Source: a virus. Taken from it: a stretch of 45,144 bases of DNA. The translations under genes and the position numbers were made by a program. Shown one piece after another: positions 7,936-13,940 of the stretch. The notes below the pieces were generated by a model that did no database searches, had not been told where the DNA came from, and saw only the letters and a list, made by a program, of their open reading frames with translations. The stretch is from positions 1 through 45,144 of the IMG/VR virus record IMGVR_UViG_3300031673_000115. One strand, written 5' to 3'. Within the stretch, counting starts at the first letter, position 1, and every line of letters begins with the position of its first letter.

Positions 7936-8478
7936 ATGAAACTAAACTTAAATGAATTTTTTAAAATTGAAAAGGAACAATTTGAAAAAATGACCGTTGA
8001 CGACAAATTCCGTCAGGCGCTTATTTGGTATTGGGATAATCCCTATCTTTGGGGCGAGGAAAACGCAAAAGGGGCCGACTGCTCCGGAGCGATATGTTTT
8101 GCATTAATGGTAGCAACCGAAAAGCCAATCAGGTTGACAGCAAGCGGGTTATATTATGAGATTTTTATTGATCAAATCTCGCCCGATAACCCCGGCGTGC
8201 TATTTTGGACAACCCGAAAACGTTTAGTCTATCCCGGAAAAACCTATGAGATAGGGGATATCTGCCATGTTGCCGGTTTTGTCGGTGATAATGTTTTGCT
8301 TAATATGACACCACCAAAAGCTAAATTTGAAACTTTGTGGGACGTTGGGCGTGATGGGGTAATAACTGATGACTATGAACTTGATACGCGCGGAATCAAC
8401 TGGCCAGCATTCCAAAAAATCTCCGACTCTCGGACCTGGAACCTGGACTGGGAATTATTGGATATAATGGAGGAATAA
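7936..8478 (+). CDS. NlpC/P60-family peptidase, candidate endolysin
   Basis: 180 residues. The catalytic cysteine is C49 in AKGADCSGAICF, preceded by NPYLWGE. The likely catalytic histidine is H111 in GDICHVAGFVGDN. These match the Cys-His arrangement of NlpC/P60 D,L-endopeptidases that cut peptidoglycan stems. There is no signal peptide, so release would need a holin. It lies among early/middle genes rather than beside the late operon, unusual for a lysin. It could alternatively act on intracellular substrates. AGGAGG precedes the ATG. Confidence 0.7.
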   Translation: MKLNLNEFFKIEKEQFEKMTVDDKFRQALIWYWDNPYLWGEENAKGADCSGAICFALMVATEKPIRLTASGLYYEIFIDQISPDNPGVLFWTTRKRLVYPGKTYEIGDICHVAGFVGDNVLLNMTPPKAKFETLWDVGRDGVITDDYELDTRGINWPAFQKISDSRTWNLDWELLDIMEE

Positions 8479-8524
8479 ATGAAAATAAATAATGAAAATA
8501 AATTAATTATTTTGCATTTAGGGG

Positions 8525-8553
8525 TTGACTTCTACAACTAATTGTAGTATTAT
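8525..8553 (+). promoter_or_regulatory. Rightward promoter P2 with TACAA-CTAA-TTGTA operator
   Basis: -35 TTGACT (8525-8530), 17-base spacer, -10 TATTAT (8548-8553). The spacer holds TACAACTAATTGTA (8533-8546), an inverted repeat with 5-base arms. About 80 bases here (8521-8602) are nearly identical to 18671-18753, including the leader and ribosome binding site. Confidence 0.85.
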
Positions 8554-8599
8554 ATATATAGAGAGTGCAACAAAAGCACAAACCTTGAGGAGGGTGAAT

Positions 8600-9394
8600 A
8601 TGAACGGAAAAGAATTTTTGAGACTGTACGGGAAAAAATTGACAGAACTGGCAATAGTCGACCAGCTGGATTATAGCCACGTAGAGTTACAGTCAGGCCA
8701 GTGGGTAGCCTGTGGTATCTCCGATGATGGGACGGAATTCACGACATGGATCACCGATGGGAATTCAGATTATGGCGTAATAGAGAATTACGGGTATGTC
8801 TCTCTTGAGTCAGACGTTGACCTTGACGAACCTGTAATGACAATTGAGAATTTAGGGTGTTTGCAAAACGCTCTAATCATCGGCTCACCGGATGATTTTT
8901 GCCAGTACGACGACGATATGTCAGACAAAATAGTTATATTGTCTGACAGCGGGGAGGTTATCCTGCAGGAGTCCAGGGAATTGTTGGGCAATTTTTTCCC
9001 AACCGACCGGATAATCACTCCGGTAATATCTGACTACACCGTAACTATCCGGGTAGAGGATATTTTTTCCAGCGAAATAAACACGGTCATAATGGAGCTG
9101 GATAAATGTATTGAGTACGACGCTCCCCACTGGGTTCGTGAGCAATACAGCAGCGAGGATATTGCTACCCACATCGTAACAACTGACACAGACTATGTTT
9201 TTATTGATATGATCCTACTAATGGCCCGCATGATAGACGGCAAACTATCCAAATGGACAGACCTCCCCTGTTTTGGCGACAAGCCCCCCGTTGGTAGCTC
9301 ATATCCCTGGTGGGTATATGACGGGCATTGGTGCATAATTGGGGAGTGCGCCAACGATCTAAAAATCGTCACCTATGATTATTTTGAGGAGTAG
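8600..9394 (+). CDS. Hypothetical acidic protein
   Basis: 264 residues from the ATG at 8600. GAGGAGGG is upstream, and an earlier in-frame start would lie inside promoter P2. The protein is strongly acidic (many Asp/Glu), with scattered Trp and a C-terminal SYPWWVYDGHW segment; no transmembrane segments. It is the first gene behind P2, so its expression is likely tied to that operator. I do not recognise the family. Confidence 0.65.
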   Translation: MNGKEFLRLYGKKLTELAIVDQLDYSHVELQSGQWVACGISDDGTEFTTWITDGNSDYGVIENYGYVSLESDVDLDEPVMTIENLGCLQNALIIGSPDDFCQYDDDMSDKIVILSDSGEVILQESRELLGNFFPTDRIITPVISDYTVTIRVEDIFSSEINTVIMELDKCIEYDAPHWVREQYSSEDIATHIVTTDTDYVFIDMILLMARMIDGKLSKWTDLPCFGDKPPVGSSYPWWVYDGHWCIIGECANDLKIVTYDYFEE

Positions 9395-9428
9395 ATCGGA
9401 ACAATTGACCGATTTGCTCTCCTTGTTT

Positions 9429-9467
9429 GGGGGCTCCGGCCCCCTTGTCTGCCCCTGATGCCGGGGC
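9429..9467 (+). terminator. Tandem GC-rich hairpins after the 8600 gene
   Basis: GGGGGC-TCCG-GCCCCC (9429-9444) is followed by TTGTCT. A second hairpin, GCCCC-7-GGGGC (9451-9467), comes next. The T-run is poor, so the pair may be a weak terminator or an mRNA-processing/stability element between the 8600 gene and the next. Confidence 0.5.
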
Positions 9468-9515
9468 ACCGATGATGGCCATGGCAGGCCGAAACAAAAC
9501 CTTGAGGAGGGTGAA

Positions 9516-9737
9516 GTGAGAACGAGAGAAGAGCATATTCGATGGGCAAAAACAAAAGCCCTAAAGCATGTAACAAGAGGAGATTTTGAAAAGGCATTTC
9601 GTTCCATGGTGTCATGTCTCAACAAACACAAAGAAACGCGAGGCCACATCGCAATTGAGTTGGGCTTAAATCTGATGATAAATGGCTTTCTAAATAATGA
9701 AAAATCCGTTAGGGATTATATTAATGGGTTCAACTAA
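9516..9737 (+). CDS. Hypothetical phage protein (helical, GTG start)
   Basis: 73 residues from GTG at 9516, with GAGGAGGG directly upstream. It starts RTREEHIRWAKTKALKHV and has an LNKHKETRGH segment. I recognise this pattern as a widespread small phage protein of unknown function. The same leader (CCTTGAGGAGGGTGAA) precedes several other genes here. Confidence 0.65.
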   Translation: MRTREEHIRWAKTKALKHVTRGDFEKAFRSMVSCLNKHKETRGHIAIELGLNLMINGFLNNEKSVRDYINGFN

Positions 9738-9741
9738 TAAT

Positions 9742-9820
9742 TAACTGCGATTAGTAATAGTAAGGGGGCCTGCTTCCGTTGGCTGACGGCCCCCACTTTT
9801 AAAACCTTGAGGAGGGTGAA
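9742..9820 (+). repeat. Repeated hairpin-leader module, copy 1
   Basis: It contains TAACTGCGATTAGTAATAGT, then a hairpin (GGGGGCC at 9764-9770 pairing with GGCCCCC at 9788-9794) followed by ACTTTT, then the leader CCTTGAGGAGGGTGAA. The same module recurs at 10147-10226, each copy before a paralogous membrane protein gene. Confidence 0.8.
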
Positions 9821-9821
9821 C

Positions 9822-10145
9822 ATGATCCGCAAAATAATGAAAACAATAGGCGTGCTGTTAATAGCTGCGATAGTAGCAGCGATAGTAGTTTTATGCATAA
9901 AGGTCCCTATAGCAGGGATACCCATAGCGGGTATGTGCGTATTGAGTAATCTTGTTATATGGATCGTGCAACTGATTGATGCGGAAACATATAGTGACAT
10001 AGAAGAAGTCACCGATACCCTTTGGCACAAAATTAATCTTGCCGTGTATACGGCAGGCATAGGGTGGCTGGTTATAGGGTTGATATATCTTTGGGAAAAT
10101 GACTCAGAGATCGAAGAGAAAATAAAAAAGTGGCGTAAAAAATAA
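9822..10145 (+). CDS. Small membrane protein, paralogue of the next gene
   Basis: 107 residues from the ATG at 9822. Three hydrophobic segments lie at about 8-26, 30-52 and 72-92. The C-terminus is charged (SEIEEKIKKWRKK). The C-terminal third (HKINLAVYTAG..., YLWEN) matches the 10228 product, so the two arose by tandem duplication along with their leaders. Topology would allow a holin or a superinfection-exclusion role; neither is shown. Confidence 0.65.
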   Translation: MIRKIMKTIGVLLIAAIVAAIVVLCIKVPIAGIPIAGMCVLSNLVIWIVQLIDAETYSDIEEVTDTLWHKINLAVYTAGIGWLVIGLIYLWENDSEIEEKIKKWRKK

Positions 10146-10146
10146 G

Positions 10147-10226
10147 TAACTGCGATTAGTAATAGTGATAGGGGGCCTGCTTCCGTTGGCTGACGGCCCC
10201 CACTTTTAAAACCTGAAGGAGGGTAA
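10147..10226 (+). repeat. Repeated hairpin-leader module, copy 2
   Basis: Second copy of the 9742-9820 module, with the same stem (GGGGGCC at 10171-10177, GGCCCCC at 10195-10201) and ACTTTT. The leader is slightly altered (ACCTGAAGGAGGG). It could act as an attenuating terminator or an RNA-processing site between duplicated genes. Confidence 0.8.
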
Positions 10227-10227
10227 T

Positions 10228-10569
10228 ATGATAAAAAAAATAATGATTACAGTTGGAATTTTGTTTTTAATTGCAGCTGTAGTAACTATAATTATTTTAA
10301 GTATAAAATTTCCAAAACTGATGATATGGGTTGGAATATTAGCCATTATAGCTAATTTTATTCTTTGGTGTTTATACATGATCGCGCTGATTGATGAAAT
10401 TGATGAAACATGGCATAACATTAACCTCGGAATTTATTCAATTGGACTATATTATATAGTTATTGGATTAAAATATCTTTGGGAAAATTCCGAAGAAATC
10501 GAAGAAAAAATTAAGATTTCTCGGAATAGAAATACCACAGGAGGGAAATATGATAGACAAAGAAATTAA
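10228..10569 (+). CDS. Small membrane protein, paralogue of the previous gene
   Basis: 113 residues with three hydrophobic segments (about 6-27, 30-53, 73-92) and a charged C-terminus. It shares the HNINLGIYSIG/YLWEN region with the 9822 product. Its last 20 bases overlap the next small gene. Codon choice is more AT-rich than in its paralogue, suggesting that one copy came from a related phage rather than from recent duplication. Confidence 0.65.
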   Translation: MIKKIMITVGILFLIAAVVTIIILSIKFPKLMIWVGILAIIANFILWCLYMIALIDEIDETWHNINLGIYSIGLYYIVIGLKYLWENSEEIEEKIKISRNRNTTGGKYDRQRN

Positions 10570-10684
10570 CATTAACAAAAAAATGAGATTTTTAGACAGA
10601 GCCACCAATGCTGTGGCAATAATTGGATTAATTTTATTATCAGTAGTTGGGACAATATTGATAATCTGGATAAAAACATTTTAA
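10550..10684 (+). CDS. Very small single-pass membrane protein
   Basis: 44 residues. The N-terminus is charged, followed by a hydrophobic span at about 21-41 and a WIKTF end. The ATG at 10550 has CAGGAGGG at the right distance and overlaps the previous gene's end, which supports it as real. Confidence 0.6.
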   Translation: MIDKEININKKMRFLDRATNAVAIIGLILLSVVGTILIIWIKTF

Positions 10685-10689
10685 AACTG

Positions 10690-11003
10690 AATAACCGCTA
10701 ACAGTTCACCCGGTGCAACTCCGGGAAGCGGAGGAGTGCCATGAAAGTCGGGATTTTATGGCCCGGTGGCGAGGTAGCGTGATCCGGGCGGCGGCCCTCT
10801 ACCGACGCATCCACCTGATCGGGTAGACGCCTAACGCGGCGGGATAAAAAAGGCGTTACCCTGGCCGGGGTTAAGGCTATCATCATAGGCCGCCACGGGG
10901 AAGGCGGCGCTGAGGTAAGCGCGAGAAGTGCCAGCCCCTGTATTTTTAAAACAGGCTGTTTGGTGAGGGGATCGACACCGGTTCGATGCCGGAATGATGA
11001 TAT
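10690..11003 (+). ncRNA. GC-rich structured RNA candidate with tRNA-like 3' end
   Basis: A stretch of over 300 bases with no convincing gene but high GC (38 of 60 bases at 10741-10800) in an AT-rich genome. Many short perfect stems are visible: CCCGG/CCGGG (10710-10726), GCCAT/ATGGC, ACGCCT/AGGCGT and GCCGCC/GGCGGC. Near the 3' end CCGG-TTCGATG-CCGG (10978-10992) mimics a T-arm. Right after it, ATGATGATA (10994-11002) pairs with TATCATCAT (10878-10886), like an acceptor stem. This suggests a folded RNA with a tRNA-like domain. I cannot match it to a known RNA family. Confidence 0.6.
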
Positions 11004-11009
11004 TTTTAG

Positions 11010-11077
11010 AGAGCCTTGACCGACACCCCTTCAGGGTGGTGTTGGGGTCGTGGCCGGTTCGAATCCGGCAGGCTCTA
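11010..11077 (+). tRNA. tRNA-like element, non-canonical (possibly degenerate tRNA)
   Basis: A perfect 7-bp acceptor stem (AGAGCCT 11010-11016 with AGGCTCT 11070-11076) plus unpaired A, and a perfect T-arm GCCGG-TTCGAAT-CCGGC (11053-11069). The part between them is only 36 bases, against about 41 in a normal tRNA, and folds mainly as CACCC-CTTCA-GGGTG with a 5-base loop. No standard D-arm and 7-base anticodon loop can be drawn. No 3' CCA is encoded. It is either a degenerate tRNA or a tRNA mimic that ends the structured RNA upstream. Confidence 0.5.
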
Positions 11078-11096
11078 ATTTTTATAGGAGGGTAAA

Positions 11097-11306
11097 ATGC
11101 TAAAAGAAATGAAACCAGAAAACAGGTATATGATTATCAATATTGATGAGTCATACGCTAAAGAAGTGTATGAAATATTGAAAGCGGGGCAGATCGAAAA
11201 AGGCGAATGGCCAGAAGGAAATATTTCTTTTGATGAGTGGGTTGATAAAACATGGCCGCTATCTTATGGTGAAAAATTATTTCGCGATTCTATAAAAGGC
11301 AGATAG
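11097..11306 (+). CDS. Hypothetical protein
   Basis: 69 residues with an MIINIDESYAKEVYEIL start region and a Trp-containing acidic middle. AGGAGGG is 6 bases before the ATG. First gene after the structured RNA region. Not recognised. Confidence 0.55.
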   Translation: MLKEMKPENRYMIINIDESYAKEVYEILKAGQIEKGEWPEGNISFDEWVDKTWPLSYGEKLFRDSIKGR

Positions 11307-11314
11307 GAGGATAT

Positions 11315-11572
11315 GTGGAAAAATTAAACGCTTATTATCATCAAATAGAATTGGCGTTAAGAGAATATAATCATGAAAAGGAGCGTCTCATGAAAAAAAC
11401 TGATATATTGATAGCCTTAAAAAATATTGTTCCTTCTGCTGAACTTGCAGCAAAGCAAATAACACACTGCAAAGAGTTGTTTATTCTAGGATCAATCAAG
11501 GCAAAAATTAAGAATCTCATTAAAAGGATAGAGGGAGGAGAAAATGGAAAAACTGACAAAACATCAGGCTGA
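11315..11572 (+). CDS. Hypothetical helical protein (GTG start), paralogue of 12105
   Basis: 85 residues from GTG at 11315, with AGGAGG upstream. The overlapping ATG at 11313 is out of frame and short. The N-terminus (YYHQIELA...YNHEKERLMKK) matches the start of the 12105 gene product, so they are paralogues with divergent C-termini. Mostly helical, possible coiled coil. Overlaps the next gene by 29 bases. Confidence 0.55.
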   Translation: MEKLNAYYHQIELALREYNHEKERLMKKTDILIALKNIVPSAELAAKQITHCKELFILGSIKAKIKNLIKRIEGGENGKTDKTSG

Positions 11573-11741
11573 TTGTCTTGATAGAATAAAAAGTAAATTT
11601 AAGGCCAATTCTTGGTTTTGTGAAATGGATTGCTTTCTGCTATTCGGGCGGGCGCACTATGTTTTACAAACATTAACAAAAAAAGGGTATTTGAATTATA
11701 TGATCTCTTTTGGTGATTGGGTTTATTTGTATAAAGATTAA
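11544..11741 (+). CDS. Small winged-helix-like protein
   Basis: 65 residues. LTKHQADCLDRIKSKF, then a second helix (HYVLQTLTKKGYL) and a C-terminal beta pair (FGDWVYLYK), arranged like a compact winged-helix DNA-binding domain. It is one of the few regulator candidates in the genome. A truncated relative is at 13474. The fold is inferred by eye only. GGGAGG precedes the ATG. Confidence 0.55.
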   Translation: MEKLTKHQADCLDRIKSKFKANSWFCEMDCFLLFGRAHYVLQTLTKKGYLNYMISFGDWVYLYKD

Positions 11742-11752
11742 GGAGGTAAATA

Positions 11753-12088
11753 ATGGATTATAAAAGACAATTAGACAGGCTTGACGATGCACTTATTGAT
11801 AATATAATAAATACTCATGACGATGAAATATTAAAAGAAGCATTAACCGATTACGGGGATAAAGCTCATTTAGCTAATCAGGTGCGAAAGATAATAAAAA
11901 AAATAAGTTATTTTGAAAAAATATTAAAAGATAATGAAGGTTATTTTATAAGGCATTACAAATCAAAAAATATTTGGCGCCGTTTTTTATGGAAACTAAT
12001 CGGATATAGAACTTTTCAAAACATTGTTTATGATGTGGCGGATGTATTTTTTCATGCCGGATTAGAGAATATGCTTAAAAAATTGTAA
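11753..12088 (+). CDS. Hypothetical protein
   Basis: 111 residues, rich in Lys, Asp and Ile, mostly predicted helix, with RHYKSKNIWRRFLWKLIGYR as a basic aromatic stretch near residue 64 that could touch membrane or nucleic acid. AAGGAGG precedes the ATG. Not recognised. Confidence 0.55.
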   Translation: MDYKRQLDRLDDALIDNIINTHDDEILKEALTDYGDKAHLANQVRKIIKKISYFEKILKDNEGYFIRHYKSKNIWRRFLWKLIGYRTFQNIVYDVADVFFHAGLENMLKKL

Positions 12089-12104
12089 TGATGGGAGATA
12101 GATA

Positions 12105-12287
12105 ATGGAACATGCAAATGAGTATTACAAAAAGATAGAATTGGCTTCAATAAAATATAATCATGAAAATGATCTTCTCATGAAAATAAACGCGGTTTAT
12201 ACTGACAATCAATTAACAGGGGATGAAAAGGAAGAGATCATCAATTCTGCAATAGACTATATTGCCACTTTGAGAAAAACAAATTAA
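12105..12287 (+). CDS. Hypothetical helical protein, paralogue of 11315
   Basis: 60 residues. YYKKIELAS.KYNHENDLLMK matches the N-terminus of the 11315 product. The rest is a short acidic helix region. GGGAG is upstream of the ATG. Function unknown. Confidence 0.55.
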   Translation: MEHANEYYKKIELASIKYNHENDLLMKINAVYTDNQLTGDEKEEIINSAIDYIATLRKTN

Positions 12288-12299
12288 CAGGAGGATCTA

Positions 12300-12503
12300 A
12301 TGACAATCAGAGAAATTAAATGTAGGATGTTTGTTTGGAAAGATTATTATGGTAATAATCTTGCTGAAAAGCAATTAATCGTAAATGCTAAAACCAGGAA
12401 GCAGCTTAAGCAAATTATAAAGGATCATATTTATTTGAAATTACAAAATGTTACCGCGCGGTCCCAGGCAGAAAAGTTTATAATGTTTTTGGAATTGAAT
12501 TAA
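12300..12503 (+). CDS. Hypothetical basic protein
   Basis: 67 residues, basic (many Lys/Arg), with a KTRKQLKQIIKDHI helix. AGGAGG precedes the ATG by 5 bases. Not recognised. Confidence 0.5.
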   Translation: MTIREIKCRMFVWKDYYGNNLAEKQLIVNAKTRKQLKQIIKDHIYLKLQNVTARSQAEKFIMFLELN

Positions 12504-12513
12504 GGAGGATCAA

Positions 12514-12933
12514 ATGAAGATATCAGAAAACACAATAAACAATATTAAAAAACATAACGCTTGTGAAGCTGGGATTCGGTGGGCTGAAAACAGTATTGGT
12601 GCTGATATCAATACCGCTTCGGATGATTGTTTTTTGTGGTTTGTCGGGGTGTGCAATAAAGAGATACCCAAAGGGTACAAAAAGTTTTTTAATAATTGTG
12701 CGAAAGAAAACCCGTGGGCTGCATTACAATACGCATCCAGTCTACTACCAGCTAATTTGTTAGAATGGTGTGCGAGAGAAAAACCATTGGGTGCATTAGT
12801 ATACGCAGCCAGTCTACTACCAACCGATTTATTAGAACGGTGCGCGAAAAAAGCCCCATTGGCTGCATTAGAATACGCGTCCAGTCTACTACCAGCTGAT
12901 TTGATAGAATGGTGCAAAAACAAATGCAGGTGA
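12514..12933 (+). CDS. Helical repeat protein, three 24-residue repeats
   Basis: 139 residues. A unique N-terminal domain of about 63 residues (NTINNIKKHNACEAGIRWAE...) is followed by three 24-residue units built on CA(K/R)E.P..AL.YA(S/A)SLLP..L(L/I)E. The underlying DNA repeats every 72 bases with very high identity. Each unit is probably a pair of helices, giving a solenoid that binds another protein. Its neighbour at 12957 is a paralogue with four units. I do not know the family; DUF4116-like leucine/alanine repeats are comparable. Confidence 0.7.
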   Translation: MKISENTINNIKKHNACEAGIRWAENSIGADINTASDDCFLWFVGVCNKEIPKGYKKFFNNCAKENPWAALQYASSLLPANLLEWCAREKPLGALVYAASLLPTDLLERCAKKAPLAALEYASSLLPADLIEWCKNKCR

Positions 12934-12956
12934 TTAATTTTAACAGGAGGATAAAA

Positions 12957-13451
12957 ATGATTATATCAAAAAACACAATAGACATAATTAAAAAACATAA
13001 CCCTTGTAGAGCTGGTATGCGGTGGGCGGAAAACAACATCGGTGCAGATATCAATACAGCTCAGGCGAAGTATTTTTTATGGTATGTCGGTGTGTGCAAT
13101 ATGGGGATACCAGAAGGGTATGAAACTTTTTTTAATGATTGTGCAAAAAAAAGGCCATGGTATGCATTAGCATACGTATCCAGTCTGCTAACAGCTGAAT
13201 TATTAGAACAGTGTGCGAGAGAAGAGCCATGGGCTGCATTAAAATACGCATCCAGTCTACTGCCAACCGATTTAATAGAATGGTGTGCTAAAAAAGACAC
13301 GTGGGCTGCATTAGGATACGCATCCAGTCTACTACCGGCTGATTTGCTGGAATGGTGTGCGAAAAAAAACCCAGTGGCTGCATTACAATACGCATCCAGT
13401 CTACTGCCAACCGATTTATTAAAATGGTGTGCGGAAAACAGATACGCGTGA
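12957..13451 (+). CDS. Helical repeat protein, four 24-residue repeats
   Basis: 164 residues from the ATG at 12957, with CAGGAGG upstream. The N-terminal domain matches the 12514 product (NTIDIIKKHNPCRAGMRWAE). Four units of the 24-residue repeat follow (for example WCAKK..W.ALGYASSLLP). The different unit number (four versus three) and the 72-base DNA periodicity indicate recent expansion or contraction by slippage or recombination. Likely a protein-protein interaction scaffold; the partner is unknown. Confidence 0.7.
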   Translation: MIISKNTIDIIKKHNPCRAGMRWAENNIGADINTAQAKYFLWYVGVCNMGIPEGYETFFNDCAKKRPWYALAYVSSLLTAELLEQCAREEPWAALKYASSLLPTDLIEWCAKKDTWAALGYASSLLPADLLEWCAKKNPVAALQYASSLLPTDLLKWCAENRYA

Positions 13452-13473
13452 TTGATTTTAATAGGAGGAGTAA

Positions 13474-13560
13474 ATGATTATATCAAAACATCATGCGGAG
13501 TGTCTTCAAAAATTAAAAGCCAAATTCAAAACAAATAAACATTTTGTGGCGCTTGATTGA
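13474..13560 (+). pseudogene. Truncated relative of the 11544 winged-helix-like gene
   Basis: 29 codons with AGGAGG before the ATG. HHAECLQKLKAKFKTN resembles HQADCLDRIKSKFKAN of the 11544 product, but a stop ends it after 28 residues. Its last four bases are the beginning of promoter P3. It looks like a remnant cut by insertion of the promoter module; a functional micro-protein cannot be excluded. Confidence 0.5.
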
Positions 13561-13585
13561 CAAACATAACTAATTATGATAAAAA
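13557..13585 (+). promoter_or_regulatory. Rightward promoter P3 with CATAA-CTAA-TTATG operator
   Basis: -35 TTGACA (13557-13562), 17-base spacer, weak -10 TAAAAA with an upstream TG (extended -10). The spacer carries AACTAATT in the same register as P1, P2 and P4, here inside the inverted repeat CATAA/TTATG. It would drive the primase-helicase gene group. Confidence 0.65.
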
Positions 13586-13601
13586 GAATAAAGGAGAGCC
13601 A

Positions 13602-13940
13602 ATGCGAATCTTAAAAATAATTTTAATTGCTTTTTTTTTGATACTATCGCTATTGTGTTCAATAGCTGCTACATTAATTTTATCCTGGTCATTATCAGGT
13701 ATTGACAGTTATACAATAGGACTGATTTGTATATCGTCATTCATTTCTTGGCTTACTGTCATAATAATAATGAGTTTTATAAAAGGCCGTGGGCCTGGTG
13801 AAAATATATTAATCATGGACAGGCAAGCCCGCCTTATGTCGTGCTTATTTGTAATCACTTTGCATGATACTTCACTTGCTGATAATTATATTATAAAAGC
13901 GATGAACGATAACATTATAACTAAAAAAGAGAGGGGATAA
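13602..13940 (+). CDS. Small two-pass membrane protein
   Basis: 112 residues from the ATG at 13602, with AAAGGAGAG upstream. Hydrophobic spans lie at about 4-30 and 38-60, followed by a soluble tail of ~50 residues. It precedes the primase gene directly. Unknown function; could anchor something to the membrane. Confidence 0.6.
   Translation: MRILKIILIAFFLILSLLCSIAATLILSWSLSGIDSYTIGLICISSFISWLTVIIIMSFIKGRGPGENILIMDRQARLMSCLFVITLHDTSLADNYIIKAMNDNIITKKERG

Noticed and set aside
8479-8541. 20-codon open frame before promoter P2
   Set aside because: Short, very AT-rich, and it runs through the promoter; probably chance.
9822-10569. Naming the two paralogous membrane proteins as holin and antiholin
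   Set aside because: Topology would allow it, but they are not linked to the lysin gene and similar small membrane proteins occur elsewhere in the window.
10698-10886. 62-codon frame on the minus strand in the GC-rich region
   Set aside because: No ribosome binding site or neighbouring minus-strand genes; the region is better explained as structured RNA.
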